NCBI GenBank assembly: GCA_030747175.1
Contig: JASLLE010000024.1
Location: 1-35,074, forward strand
DNA: 35,074 bases
Source: Dehalococcoidia bacterium
GTDB lineage: Bacteria > Chloroflexota > Dehalococcoidia > Lucifugimonadales > Lucifugimonadaceae
Direction of reading: 5' to 3'
Shown: positions 8,158 to 16,505 of the stretch, piece by piece
Layout: each line of letters begins with the position of its first letter
How positions within the stretch are numbered: the first letter of the stretch is position 1
Program-made: the position numbers and the translations under genes
The notes under the pieces: generated by a model
The model's input: only the letters and a program-made list of their open reading frames with translations
Told to the model about the DNA's origin: nothing
Databases searched by the model: none

Positions 8158-8538
8158 ATGGCGCTCGTCGCTGGAGTGAACATACCGGACAACAAGCGGG
8201 TCGAGATCGCACTGCGGTCTGTTTACGGCGTGGGCCCGGCTGTGGCCAAGCGCGTCGTGGAAGATTCAGCTCTTCCCGGCAATCCGCGTGTCCGTGAACT
8301 CAGCGAGGACGAGCTCAACCGGCTCCGCAGCGCTCTTGATCGCAGCGGGGCGATCATCGAAGGAGACCTCCGCCGAGAGGTCCAGATGAACGTCCGCCGG
8401 TTGATCGATATCGGAAGTTACCGTGGCCTGCGTCACCGTCGCGGCCTGCCCGCACGTGGACAGCGCACCAAGACGAACGCCCGGACCAAGCGCGGCCGCC
8501 GGCGTGCCATCGCCAACAAGAAGAAGGTCTCCGCCTAG
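8158..8538 (+). CDS. rpsM: 30S ribosomal protein S13
   Basis: S13 forms the head-platform bridge and contacts the P-site tRNA. The N-terminal MALVAGVNIPDNKRVEIALRS, the helix-two-turns-helix GVGPAVAKRV, and the C-terminal GLRHRRGLPARGQRTKTNARTKRG signature identify it. Its 126 residues are usual. ATG 8158 has AAGGA ten bases upstream. This begins the classical alpha operon (S13, S11, S4, alpha, L17). Confidence 0.97.
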   Translation: MALVAGVNIPDNKRVEIALRSVYGVGPAVAKRVVEDSALPGNPRVRELSEDELNRLRSALDRSGAIIEGDLRREVQMNVRRLIDIGSYRGLRHRRGLPARGQRTKTNARTKRGRRRAIANKKKVSA

Positions 8539-8539
8539 A

Positions 8540-8618
8540 CCATCCGTCGTTAGACGGCCGCCAGATAAGGCCCTTGGGCCGTAACCAATAACCGGACCAC
8601 CTCCGCAAACACGGATGG
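8540..8618 (+). other. structured spacer between rpsM and rpsK
   Basis: The 126-base gap holds an eight-base perfect long-range pairing, CCATCCGT (8540-8547) with ACGGATGG (8611-8618). Inside it ACGGCC (8554-8559) can pair with GGCCGT (8577-8582). A competing local hairpin, CCGTC (8544-8548) GTTA GACGG (8553-8557), uses the same bases, so two exclusive folds are possible. This could be an attenuator or a protein-binding site in the alpha operon mRNA. Function is inferred only. Confidence 0.3.
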
Positions 8619-8664
8619 AACAGGTCTATGAATCACCCGCCCGGAGGCGGAGTCGAAATAAAGA

Positions 8665-9051
8665 ATGCCGAGAAGAGTTCGCACACGACGTCGTGAGAGG
8701 AAGTTTGTCCCGCAGGGGCACGCATTCGTTTCCGCCACGTTCAACAACACAATCGTGACCCTGACCGCGCCGAACGGCGACGTGCTGTCCTGGGCGAGCG
8801 CTGGAACTGTAGGTTTCCGCGGATCGCGCAAAGGAACGGCTTTTGCGGCGCAGCGCGCCGGGGAGTCCGCCGCCCGCAAAGCGATGGACCACGGACTTCG
8901 CACCGTCGACGTGATGGTCAAGGGACCGGGATCCGGGCGGGAAGCGGCGATCCGCTCCCTCCAGGCCACTGGTCTTCGCATCACGAGCATCAAAGATGTC
9001 ACACCGGTGCCCCATAACGGGTGCCGGCCGCCGAAGAAACGCCGGGTTTAG
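8665..9051 (+). CDS. rpsK: 30S ribosomal protein S11
   Basis: S11 sits on the platform and helps shape the E-site mRNA path. The product shows [44 protein letters not shown] and the closing [18 protein letters not shown], all S11 signatures. At 128 residues it matches the family. The ATG at 8665 is the first in the frame consistent with the basic start [13 protein letters not shown]. It is isolated by gaps of about 126 bases on both sides, unusual in this operon. Confidence 0.97.
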   Translation: MPRRVRTRRRERKFVPQGHAFVSATFNNTIVTLTAPNGDVLSWASAGTVGFRGSRKGTAFAAQRAGESAARKAMDHGLRTVDVMVKGPGSGREAAIRSLQATGLRITSIKDVTPVPHNGCRPPKKRRV

Positions 9052-9066
9052 CCCCCGGCGGTACGA

Positions 9067-9093
9067 GGTTCGTCATCAACGCGATGACGGATT
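9067..9093 (+). other. terminator-like hairpin between rpsK and rpsD
   Basis: CGTCATC (9071-9077) and GATGACG (9083-9089) pair perfectly around an AACGC loop, and four further pairs including G-U can extend the stem. TTTTC follows. The shape resembles a weak intrinsic terminator or attenuator placed before rpsD-rpoA. The U-tract is short, so partial read-through would be expected if it works at all. Confidence 0.35.
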
Positions 9094-9179
9094 TTCAAGG
9101 CAGGATCCGGGGTCGACTGTCCTTATCCGGTTCCGCTCAAGCACGCCCGTCACAGGGCGAAAGGAAATAACAGGCTTTA

Positions 9180-9824
9180 ATGGCGAGGTATAACGGTCCT
9201 GCCTGCAGGCTTTGCAGGCGGGTGGGAGAGAAGCTCTTCCTCAAAGGCGAACGCTGCTACACGCCGCGATGCGCCGTAGATAAGCGCCGTGCGCCCCCGG
9301 GCGAACAGGCCGCAAACGCAGGTTTCCAGCGACGACGCCGGATTTCCGAGCACGGTACGCAACTGCGTGAAAAACAGAAGGCTCGTTACGTGTACGGCAC
9401 GCTAGAGCGCCAGTTCAGCAACTACATGGACGAGGCGACGCGCGCTTCCGGTGTCACCGGCGACCGGCTCATGCAGTTGCTTGAGCGGCGGCTGGACAAC
9501 GTCGTGTATCGCCTTGCTTTCGGCGACTCGCGAAATCAGTCACGCCAACTTATCAACCACGGTCACTTCCAGGTGAACGGACGCCGGGTAGATATCCCGT
9601 CGTTCATGGTCAAACCCGGCGATGTGATCTCGTGGCGAGAACAGTCACGTTCCAACAACTACTTCAAGACGATGAAAGAGACATTGCCAAAGCGTACGGT
9701 TCCCGGCTGGCTTCAGCTGAATGCCGAAAACGCCACCGGCACGGTCGCAGCGTTGCCTGCTCCATCCGAGATCGACACCAAGGTCGACACTCGGATGATC
9801 GTCGAGTTCTACTCCAAGCGCTAA
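9180..9824 (+). CDS. rpsD: 30S ribosomal protein S4, zinc-binding form
   Basis: S4 nucleates 30S assembly and is the usual autoregulator of the alpha operon. The N-terminal domain carries CRLC and CYTPRC (cysteines near residues 9, 12, 26 and 31), the zinc C+ form. The S4 RNA-binding domain follows: LERRLDNVVYRLAF, SRNQSRQLINHGHFQVNG, VKPGDVI. At 214 residues it is slightly longer than E. coli S4. ATG 9180 is preceded by AAAGGAAAT and by AGG closer in. Confidence 0.97.
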   Translation: MARYNGPACRLCRRVGEKLFLKGERCYTPRCAVDKRRAPPGEQAANAGFQRRRRISEHGTQLREKQKARYVYGTLERQFSNYMDEATRASGVTGDRLMQLLERRLDNVVYRLAFGDSRNQSRQLINHGHFQVNGRRVDIPSFMVKPGDVISWREQSRSNNYFKTMKETLPKRTVPGWLQLNAENATGTVAALPAPSEIDTKVDTRMIVEFYSKR

Positions 9825-9836
9825 GGGGTTTCGTCG

Positions 9837-10898
9837 ATGCTGGATAACCTGTACGGGCTCCCTACAACTGAAGAGCTCCAACCCGCGGTACCAGAGATCC
9901 CGCAGCTCGCCATCTCGATAGTGGAGATGGACGACACCTACGGGAAGTTCTCTGCGGAACCGCTTGAGCGGGGCTGGGCGACTACGCTCGGAAACGCTCT
10001 CCGGCGCGTGCTTTTGAGTTCGCTTCCGGGCACGGCTGTTTCCTGGGTCAAGATTGACGGCGTACTCCACGAGTACTCGACGATCCCACATGTAAAAGAA
10101 GAGGTCACGGAGCTCTTGATGAACATCAAGGGCATGCGGCTTCGATCACTCGCCGACCGGCCGGGCCGTCTGCGGCTTGAGGTGGACGGTGAGGGCGAAG
10201 TGAAGGCCGGTGACGTCATGGCGTCATCCGACTTCGAGATCGTGAATCCGGAACTGCACCTTTTGTCGCTCGACTCGGCGGAGGCTCGCGTCTCTATCGA
10301 GATGAATGTTGAGCAGGGCACGGGCTACGTCCCGGCGGCGCACGAAACCGGTCTCCCGATCGGCGTGCTTCCCGTCGACGCCGTGTTCACTCCGGTGCGC
10401 AAGGCCGGGTTCAAGGTGGAAGCAACCCGTGTCGGTCAGAAGACCGACCTGGAGCGCCTGATCATCGAGGTCTGGACTGACGGCACGCTGACTCCGATGG
10501 AGGCGGTACGCGCCGCCGCAGCACAATTGATGGACCGTTTCTACCTGTTCGCCAACCTTGAGGTCGGCAGAAGCGACGACGATCCAATCAGCGATCCCAT
10601 CGAGTCCAGCAAGGCGAATACGCCGGTGGAATCGCTCGACCTCTCGGCACGCACCCTCAACTGCCTCAAACGCGCCGGCGTTCACCGCGTCGGCGAGGTT
10701 CTCAAGATGCCGCGCCGTGATCTGCTCAGGATCCGGAACTTCGGCCAGAAGTCACTCGACGAGTTGTATGAACGGCTTGAAGAGAAGGGATTCTGGTCGC
10801 CCGACGAGCCGGGGGAAGGCGCCGAGGCAGACGCCCCGGAAGGCAGCGCCGAAGAAGTCGCCGCGGTTAGCGCCGGGGAGGCTGAAAATGAGGCATAA
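9837..10898 (+). CDS. rpoA: DNA-directed RNA polymerase subunit alpha
   Basis: Alpha dimerises to seed RNA polymerase assembly. The N-terminal domain shows FSAEPLERGWATTLGNALRRVLLSSLPG (about 38-65) and the alpha-CTD shows LDLSARTLNCLKRAGVHRVGEV and LRIRNFGQKSLDELYERL, the helix-hairpin-helix that contacts UP elements and activators. At 353 residues it exceeds the usual 315-330 because of an acidic, Ala/Glu-rich tail after the CTD. ATG 9837 has AAGGGG upstream. Its last 11 bases overlap rplQ. Confidence 0.97.
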   Translation: MLDNLYGLPTTEELQPAVPEIPQLAISIVEMDDTYGKFSAEPLERGWATTLGNALRRVLLSSLPGTAVSWVKIDGVLHEYSTIPHVKEEVTELLMNIKGMRLRSLADRPGRLRLEVDGEGEVKAGDVMASSDFEIVNPELHLLSLDSAEARVSIEMNVEQGTGYVPAAHETGLPIGVLPVDAVFTPVRKAGFKVEATRVGQKTDLERLIIEVWTDGTLTPMEAVRAAAAQLMDRFYLFANLEVGRSDDDPISDPIESSKANTPVESLDLSARTLNCLKRAGVHRVGEVLKMPRRDLLRIRNFGQKSLDELYERLEEKGFWSPDEPGEGAEADAPEGSAEEVAAVSAGEAENEA

Positions 10899-11241
10899 GG
10901 TCTCAGGCCGGGCGTTTGGCCGCCCGGGCCACATCAGGCGGGCGATGTTCCGCAGCATGGTCACCGACCTGCTTCGGCACGGCCGCATAAAAACGACGCT
11001 GCAGAAGGCCAAAGAGTCACGTATTTTTGCCGAACGCATGATTACGCACGGCAAAGAAGGTTCAGTCCACTCCCGCAGACAGGCAGCGGCCTTCATCACC
11101 GACACAAGTGTCGTGAAGCGACTGTTTGACGAGATCGCCCCGGAGTTCGCTGAACGCCAGGGCGGTTACACCCGGGTGATCAGGCTTGGTCCTCGCAAGG
11201 GCGACGGAGCTGAAATGGTCATCCTTGAGCTGGTTTCATAA
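10888..11241 (+). CDS. rplQ: 50S ribosomal protein L17
   Basis: L17 lies at the solvent face near the tunnel exit. The start MRHKVSGRAFGRPGHIRRAMFRSM and the block LLRHGRIKTTLQKAKE are the L17 signature, with the closing GYTRVIRLGPRKGDGAEMVILELV. I set the start at ATG 10888 (117 residues), with GGGGAG at 10875-10880. The same frame stays open far upstream through rpoA, but that is rpoA read out of frame. The 11-base overlap with rpoA suggests translational coupling. Confidence 0.96.
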   Translation: MRHKVSGRAFGRPGHIRRAMFRSMVTDLLRHGRIKTTLQKAKESRIFAERMITHGKEGSVHSRRQAAAFITDTSVVKRLFDEIAPEFAERQGGYTRVIRLGPRKGDGAEMVILELVS

Positions 11242-11296
11242 GCTGATCTATGCAGTCCCGGCGCCCCAGGGCTTGGGATTTCTTGATTGACCAATT

Positions 11297-12073
11297 ATGC
11301 GAATCGGGCTCGTAATTGAATATGACGGAACGGACCTGCATGGATCACAGTTGCAGGCCACGGACCGGACAGTGCAGGGAGAGATAGAAAGCGTCCTGCC
11401 GGTGATATTCGGGAGGCCGGTCAGATTACACATGGCCAGCCGCACGGATGCCGGCGTACACGGGACAGGACAGGTCGGGGCGTTCACCGTCGAGACCGAT
11501 CTGAATGACCAGAAGATACGGGACGCAATAAATCATTACCTGCCCGACGATGTCGCAATCGTTTGCGCCTCCAGGGTCGCAGATGAGTTCGACCCTAGAC
11601 GGGATGCCGTAAGCAGGGAGTACAGATACACAATCAAAGACCGGCGTTCCCGATCGCCGTTCTCTCGATACCGGACGGCACACGTTCGGCATCGGTTGGA
11701 TGAATCAGCGATGAACGAGGCCGCCGCCCGCCTGAAAGGTGAACATGACTTCGCGGCGTTTGCCGGGCCGGCAACCCCGCCAGATGCGATCACGGTCAGG
11801 CGTGTGGAGGAATCATGGGTGGAACGTAACGGGGATGAGGTCGAGTTCAACATCCGAGGAAATGCGTTTGTGCACCAGCAGGTGCGGCGCATAGCCGGCG
11901 CCCTGGTCCGAGTGGGCCGCGCTCGGATGGAATGTGATCAGTTCCAGGAATTGATCGACCGGGCAGAGCGCGGACGCGCAAAAGACCTCGCTCCGGCCCG
12001 CGGACTGTGTTTGACAAAGGTAAACTATCCAGGTGCGGACGGAACCGGACTTCCCCGCACCACCAGAGATTGA
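11297..12073 (+). CDS. truA: tRNA pseudouridine(38-40) synthase TruA
   Basis: TruA makes pseudouridine at positions 38-40 of the tRNA anticodon arm. The catalytic aspartate is in SRTDAGVHGTGQ (near residue 53). Other marks are YDGTDLHGSQ at the start, REYRYTI in the middle, and RGNAFVHQQVRRIAGALVRVGR near the C-terminus. Its 258 residues are normal. It sits between rplQ and rplM, common in Gram-positive-like operons. The stop (12071-12073) overlaps a TTG in frame with rplM. Confidence 0.96.
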   Translation: MRIGLVIEYDGTDLHGSQLQATDRTVQGEIESVLPVIFGRPVRLHMASRTDAGVHGTGQVGAFTVETDLNDQKIRDAINHYLPDDVAIVCASRVADEFDPRRDAVSREYRYTIKDRRSRSPFSRYRTAHVRHRLDESAMNEAAARLKGEHDFAAFAGPATPPDAITVRRVEESWVERNGDEVEFNIRGNAFVHQQVRRIAGALVRVGRARMECDQFQELIDRAERGRAKDLAPARGLCLTKVNYPGADGTGLPRTTRD

Positions 12074-12084
12074 GCAACTATCAG

Positions 12085-12546
12085 ATGACCACCAGGCTCA
12101 AGCCATACAACCCGAGCGCCACCGATCTTGAATCGGACTGGCACGTATTCGATGCCGATGGACAGACGCTCGGCCGTCTGTGCACGGGTATCGCCACGAT
12201 GCTGATGGGCAAGCACAAGCCGGGATACGTCCCGCATCTGCTCAGCGGCGATTTTGTCGTCGTGATTAACGCCAGCAAGGTGAATATCACCGGCAACAAG
12301 GCGACGCAGAAAGAGTACCTGCGGCACAGTCAGTACCCGGGTAACCTGAAGCGGATTCCTTACGAGACGATGCGGGAACGACATCCCGATCGGATCATCC
12401 AGCATTCCGTAAAAGGAATGCTGCCGAAGACGAAACTGGGCGCACGCATGCTGTCCCGGCTCAAGATCTACGCCGGGGCCGAACACCCGCACGAGGCGCA
12501 GATTAAGGGCGCAGAGGCTGCACGATCCAATAAAGGGGACTCCTAG
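12085..12546 (+). CDS. rplM: 50S ribosomal protein L13
   Basis: L13 is one of the first proteins to join the large subunit. Residues WHVFDADGQTLGRL, MGKHKPGYVPHLLSGDFVVVINA, GNLKRIPYETM and the ML-PKTKLGARMLSRLKIYAG-HPHEAQ region are the family signature. I chose ATG 12085 (153 residues). An in-frame TTG at 12070 overlaps the truA stop as TTGA and would add five residues. The stop directly abuts the rpsI start. Confidence 0.95.
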   Translation: MTTRLKPYNPSATDLESDWHVFDADGQTLGRLCTGIATMLMGKHKPGYVPHLLSGDFVVVINASKVNITGNKATQKEYLRHSQYPGNLKRIPYETMRERHPDRIIQHSVKGMLPKTKLGARMLSRLKIYAGAEHPHEAQIKGAEAARSNKGDS

Positions 12547-12942
12547 TTGACGGATCAGCACTATTACTACGGCACGGGCCGCCGAAAGAGCGCAGTTGCG
12601 CGCGTTCGCGTTTACCCGACTCCGGGCGGCATAACCGTCAACGGCAAACCCGCGCAGGAAGTTCTTCCTGCCGAGAAGATGATGTTCGAGGCCACCTCCC
12701 CTCTTCGCACCTGTGAGTTGGTGGACAACGTCACGGTCGTCGCCAAGATTTCCGGGGGCGGCACTTCCGGCCAGTCGGGCGCCCTGGCCCACGGGATCGC
12801 ACGTGCGCTTCTCGTGATGGACCCCAATCTGCGTGCTCCGTTGCGCGCCGGCGGCCACCTCACCCGGGACGCCCGGGTCAAGGAGAGCAAGAAGTACGGC
12901 CTGAAGAAGGCGCGCAAGGCGCCCCAGTACACAAAGCGCTAG
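12547..12942 (+). CDS. rpsI: 30S ribosomal protein S9
   Basis: S9 reaches the P site with its C-terminal tail, and the closing KKARKAPQYTKR is the invariant S9 end. GTGRRKSAVARVRVYPTPGGITVNGKP and GGGTSGQSGALAHGIARAL are also diagnostic. Its 131 residues are standard. The TTG start lies on the base after the rplM stop. This is the last gene of the 12.9-kb ribosomal run. Confidence 0.97.
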   Translation: MTDQHYYYGTGRRKSAVARVRVYPTPGGITVNGKPAQEVLPAEKMMFEATSPLRTCELVDNVTVVAKISGGGTSGQSGALAHGIARALLVMDPNLRAPLRAGGHLTRDARVKESKKYGLKKARKAPQYTKR

Positions 12943-12993
12943 CCCGGCTGGGCGGCCATGCCCTGAGGGGCGGTTGTTTGGATTACATGGAAT

Positions 12994-13024
12994 ACCCTCG
13001 GCCAAATTTTGCCGGGGGTGTTTC
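12994..13024 (+). terminator. intrinsic terminator after rpsI
   Basis: ACCCTCGGC (12994-13002) pairs with GCCGGGGGT (13011-13019) over nine positions with one G-U, around an eight-base A/T-rich loop, followed by GTTT. It lies between convergent rpsI and prmC and probably ends the ribosomal superoperon. The stem could also act on the opposite strand, though the T-tract there is poor. Confidence 0.6.
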
Positions 13025-13042
13025 GCGTTATCGGGGTCTGCC

Positions 13043-13930
13043 TTAGCCGATCTCTGCGGTTACGCAGCGCTCCAGACCGGCGAGGTCGTTCACGATGGTG
13101 ACGCGTGCGGCCGGTAACGCTGCTTCAAGAATTTCGACTGTCCCTGCTGCTGTCAGAGGATCGATCTCAAACAGGGCGAGAGAGCCGGTCGGGTCCAACA
13201 GCTCTGGCAGCGTCGTCGCCAGCCGTCTGACCAGGTCCAGGCCGTCCGCTCCGCCAAGCAGCGCCAGCACCGGTTCCCGCCGGACCTCCGGCTGCGCCGT
13301 TGCGAGGCTGTCCGCGCGGACGTAAGGCAGGTTTGCAAGGACGAGTCGGTAACGCCGGCCCTTCAACGGGCTCGCCAGGTCTCCTTCAAAGAAATTAACG
13401 CGGTCGGACACGCCATGGTCTTGCGCGTTTCCAAGAGCGACTTCCAGAGCGGCGGGGGAGATGTCCACCGCGTCCACGGAGGCACGGCTCAGCTCTGCCG
13501 CCAGGGTTATCGCCAGCGTGCCACATCCCGTCCCGATATCCGCTAGCTGGAGGTCAGCCTGAACGGCTGGATGATCCGCGACCCACTTCAATGCCAGATC
13601 GACCAGGAGCTCTGTCTCCCCTCGCGGGATGAGTACTTCCGGCGTGACGTTCAACTCACGGCCGTAGAAGGCTCTTCGGCCCGTGATGTATGCGAGCGGC
13701 TCGCGGTCTGCGCGGCGTTCGGTCAGCCGTTGCAGCTCCGCTTCGGTTCCTGGCTCCAGAGTGTCGTTCATCCCGGCGAACATGCGAGCGGGGCTGATCT
13801 TCATGACGTGCTGGAGCAGAAGCTCGCCCTCGAGTTGGTATTCCGCAATACCGGCGCATTTCAACCGGGCGCGAGTCCGCTCAATCAACTCACGTATCGG
13901 ATGGCCGGAGCGATCCCCTGCGGGATTCAA
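13043..13930 (-). CDS. prmC: peptide chain release factor N5-glutamine methyltransferase
   Basis: PrmC methylates the GGQ glutamine of release factors using S-adenosylmethionine. The N-terminal helical domain ends in EPLAYITGRRAFYGRELNVTPEVLIPRGETE, a PrmC hallmark. The SAM-binding DIGTGCG loop is near residues 131-137. The catalytic motif reads ANLPYV (N200) where the usual form is NPPY. I chose TTG 13930, eight bases after the prfA stop, giving 295 residues. The frame is open up to ATG 14017, but that would overlap prfA by 80 bases. Adjacency to prfA, whose product it modifies, supports the call. Confidence 0.94.
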   Translation of the reverse strand: MNPAGDRSGHPIRELIERTRARLKCAGIAEYQLEGELLLQHVMKISPARMFAGMNDTLEPGTEAELQRLTERRADREPLAYITGRRAFYGRELNVTPEVLIPRGETELLVDLALKWVADHPAVQADLQLADIGTGCGTLAITLAAELSRASVDAVDISPAALEVALGNAQDHGVSDRVNFFEGDLASPLKGRRYRLVLANLPYVRADSLATAQPEVRREPVLALLGGADGLDLVRRLATTLPELLDPTGSLALFEIDPLTAAGTVEILEAALPAARVTIVNDLAGLERCVTAEIG

Positions 13931-13937
13931 AGGCCCG

Positions 13938-15026
13938 TCAGTCCCCGACGCCGACCGCCGCCAGCTTTCGGGCCTGTTCGTCCCGTTGCAGGGCGTCGAC
14001 AAACTCTTCAAGGCCACCCTCGAGCACCCGTTGCAGGTTGTGGCTGGTCAGGTTGATCCGGTGGTCGGTAATTCGACTCTGCGGGAAGTTATATGTGCGG
14101 ATCTTCTCCGACCGGTCCCCGGTGCCGACCTGCGCCTTGCGGTCGCCGGCGATCTCTTCCTGTTGCTTACGCAACTGGAGGTCCCAGAGCCGGGCGCTGA
14201 GGACGCCCATGGCGTGCTGCCGGTTCTGGAGCTGCGAACGTTCTTTCTGGGAGGTGACGACGAGGCCGGTCTCAAGGTGCGTCATACGGACCGCCGTAGC
14301 GACCTTGTTGACGTTCTGTCCGCCGGCGCCGCCGGAGTGGTAGATATCGATCCGGATATCTTCCGGTTTGATGTCGATCTCAAGCTCGTCGGGCTTCGGC
14401 AGCACCGCCACCGTGGCCGTGGAGGTGTGGACCCGGCCCTGTGACTCCGTGGCGGGAACGCGTTGGACCCGGTGCACGCCACTTTCAAACTTCAGTCTGC
14501 TGAAAGCGCCCTTGCCCTGGACCTCAAATATGACCTCGTTCACACCGCCGATTCCAGACTCGCTGATATCGACCAACGTGACCTTCCAGCGCTCGGTCTC
14601 GGCGAACCGCTGGTACATCCGGTAAAGCTCGGAGGCGAACAGCGCGGCCTCATCCCCGCCGGCGCCTTTTCTGATCTCCACGATGGCGTCGGCCTCGGCG
14701 GTCACGTCACGAGGAAGCAGTGCGAGCTCCAGTTCTTCGGTCAGGCGAACCTCATTCGCTTCAAGTTCCTGGACCTCTTCGCGCGCCATCGCCGCGAGAT
14801 CGGCGTCGCTTTCGCCGGCGAGCATTTCCTGCGCGCCCGCAAGCTCTTCCGCAATACGTCCATGCTCTCCCGCCAGCTCGACAATGGCCTGCAGTTGCGC
14901 GTACTCCTGTCCCAATCGCCGGATCGCGTTGGGATCGGTCGCGACCTCCGGGTCGGACATCTCGCGTTCAACTTCGGCGTGGCGATCGACGATCGCCTGG
15001 ATCTTTACAAGAGTGGATTCAAGCAC
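13938..15026 (-). CDS. prfA: peptide chain release factor 1
   Basis: RF1 recognises UAA and UAG. The codon-reading PAT tripeptide is at 191-193 within RVQRVPATESQGRVH, and the peptidyl-transferase GGQ is at 235-237 in SGGAGGQNVNK. Both identify RF1 rather than RF2, which has SPF. The 362-residue length is normal. It starts with GTG (15026). Downstream prmC is the enzyme that methylates Q237. Confidence 0.97.
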   Translation of the reverse strand: MLESTLVKIQAIVDRHAEVEREMSDPEVATDPNAIRRLGQEYAQLQAIVELAGEHGRIAEELAGAQEMLAGESDADLAAMAREEVQELEANEVRLTEELELALLPRDVTAEADAIVEIRKGAGGDEAALFASELYRMYQRFAETERWKVTLVDISESGIGGVNEVIFEVQGKGAFSRLKFESGVHRVQRVPATESQGRVHTSTATVAVLPKPDELEIDIKPEDIRIDIYHSGGAGGQNVNKVATAVRMTHLETGLVVTSQKERSQLQNRQHAMGVLSARLWDLQLRKQQEEIAGDRKAQVGTGDRSEKIRTYNFPQSRITDHRINLTSHNLQRVLEGGLEEFVDALQRDEQARKLAAVGVGD

Positions 15027-15121
15027 GGTTTCAGAATATCACGCACGCACGGCGTGGATTATTAGGGGACGTCGCGCCGGTGAGAGCGCCGTCCTCGCAG
15101 GAGTTCACCTGCTGGCGGCCT

Positions 15122-16405
15122 CTAACTGCCCCGCACAGCGTCCGCGATCGCCTCAACGCTCAACGGCACCCCGAGCTGCTCTCCGTCTCCCTGAAGGGGC
15201 CTGAGAGAGCCCTCCCCTGACTCGATCTCCCGATCCCCGATGATCAGGGCGTATTGCGCGTTCATGGAGTTGCTGTAACGCATCTGTGCACGCATGGAGC
15301 GACCGGCCGGTGCGACTATCACGGTCAGGCCGTCGTCGCGAAGACCTGCGGCGAGCGCGGATGCGCGCCGTCCCGCATCTTCGCCGAGGTGGACAATCAC
15401 CACGTCAGGACCAGACCCTGGCGGCTCGTAGCCATGTTGCTCTTTCACCTGCGCAACGAGACGATCAAGGCCGCTGCCGAAACCGATCCCTGACGTGGGT
15501 TGCCCCCCGATTAACTCGATCAGCCCGTCATATCGTCCGCCGCCAAGCAAGGTGCTCTGCCCGGCGGCGTTTTCCGGTTCGATCTCGAACACGGTCCGCG
15601 TGTAGTAATCCAGACCGCGTACGAGCCGGTGGTCGGCGTAATACTCCAGATCCGGGTACGTGTCCTTGAGACCGTCCAGTAACGTGATTACCGACATCCA
15701 GTGCTCTTCACAGGCGTCGCACAGGAAATCGGTCGATCTTGGGGCCGCGTTGCCGATCGCCTGGCACCGTGTTTTCTTGCAGTCCAGTAGCCGAAGTGGC
15801 GCACGCTCCAGCCGTTGCCGGTCGTCGTCACAAACCTCGTCGATGTGATTTCTGTAGTAGTCCCGTAAAGCGTCGAGGTAGGCCGGTCGACATTCCGGAT
15901 CCCCGATGCTGTTAATCCTGAGTTGCGTACCGGTGATGTTCAGAGATCGAATAAATGACCATCCGAGCTCGATCACCTCGACATCGACTTGCGGTGAACT
16001 ATCGCCTATCGCCTCGACGCCGAACTGGGTGTGCTGCCGGAATCGGCCTGCCTGCGGGCGTTCGTACCGGAATATGGCACCCGTGTAGTACATCCGCACC
16101 GGCTGCGGCTGGTTGTGGAGGCCGTGTTCGACATAGGCCCTGCACACGTTCGCCGTACCTTCCGGTCTCAGCGTCAACGAATCGCCGCCGTGGTCCTCGA
16201 AGGTGTACATCTCTTTCTGAACGATGTCGGTAGCGTCGCCGACCCCCCGCTCAAAGAGATCGGTCGCTTCGAACATCGGTGTGTCGATCCGGCCGTAGCC
16301 GAACCGTGCGGAGGTTTCGGCCGCTTTGTGCAGGGCGAAAACCCAGTAAGGCTGCTCTTCCGGGAGTATGTCGTAGGTGCCGCGAGGCGCGCGGAAGGAT
16401 GGCAT
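15122..16405 (-). CDS. hisS: histidine--tRNA ligase
   Basis: HisRS charges tRNA-His and is a class II synthetase. Motif 2 is at about 111-130 (IFRYERPQAGRFRQHTQFGV), the histidine-A motif LVRGLDYYTRTVFE is near 261, and motif 3 (SGIGFGSGLDRL) near 305, followed by the anticodon-binding domain. I set the start at ATG 16405 (427 residues), with AAGGAG eight bases upstream and the typical start FRAPRGTYDILP. The open frame extends 40 codons further upstream but without family residues. Four cysteines (C209, C214, C229, C232) in the insertion domain could form a zinc site. Confidence 0.95.
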   Translation of the reverse strand: MPSFRAPRGTYDILPEEQPYWVFALHKAAETSARFGYGRIDTPMFEATDLFERGVGDATDIVQKEMYTFEDHGGDSLTLRPEGTANVCRAYVEHGLHNQPQPVRMYYTGAIFRYERPQAGRFRQHTQFGVEAIGDSSPQVDVEVIELGWSFIRSLNITGTQLRINSIGDPECRPAYLDALRDYYRNHIDEVCDDDRQRLERAPLRLLDCKKTRCQAIGNAAPRSTDFLCDACEEHWMSVITLLDGLKDTYPDLEYYADHRLVRGLDYYTRTVFEIEPENAAGQSTLLGGGRYDGLIELIGGQPTSGIGFGSGLDRLVAQVKEQHGYEPPGSGPDVVIVHLGEDAGRRASALAAGLRDDGLTVIVAPAGRSMRAQMRYSNSMNAQYALIIGDREIESGEGSLRPLQGDGEQLGVPLSVEAIADAVRGS

Positions 16406-16505
16406 CAGGCCAGCTCCTTCGCTCTCGGCCTGCCGGGTCGATTCCCGGGCAGGGCCGGTAGAGATAACCGTGTGTCGGTGTTTACGCCGGGCTCGCCGCT
16501 TCAGG

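Noticed and set aside
10558-10887. N-terminal extension of the L17 frame into rpoA
   Set aside because: This stretch is rpoA read in another frame. L17 has its own ATG with a good ribosome site at 10888.
12025-13005. Long minus-strand open frame opposite rplM and rpsI
   Set aside because: It spans two confirmed ribosomal genes and a terminator and shows no conserved motif.
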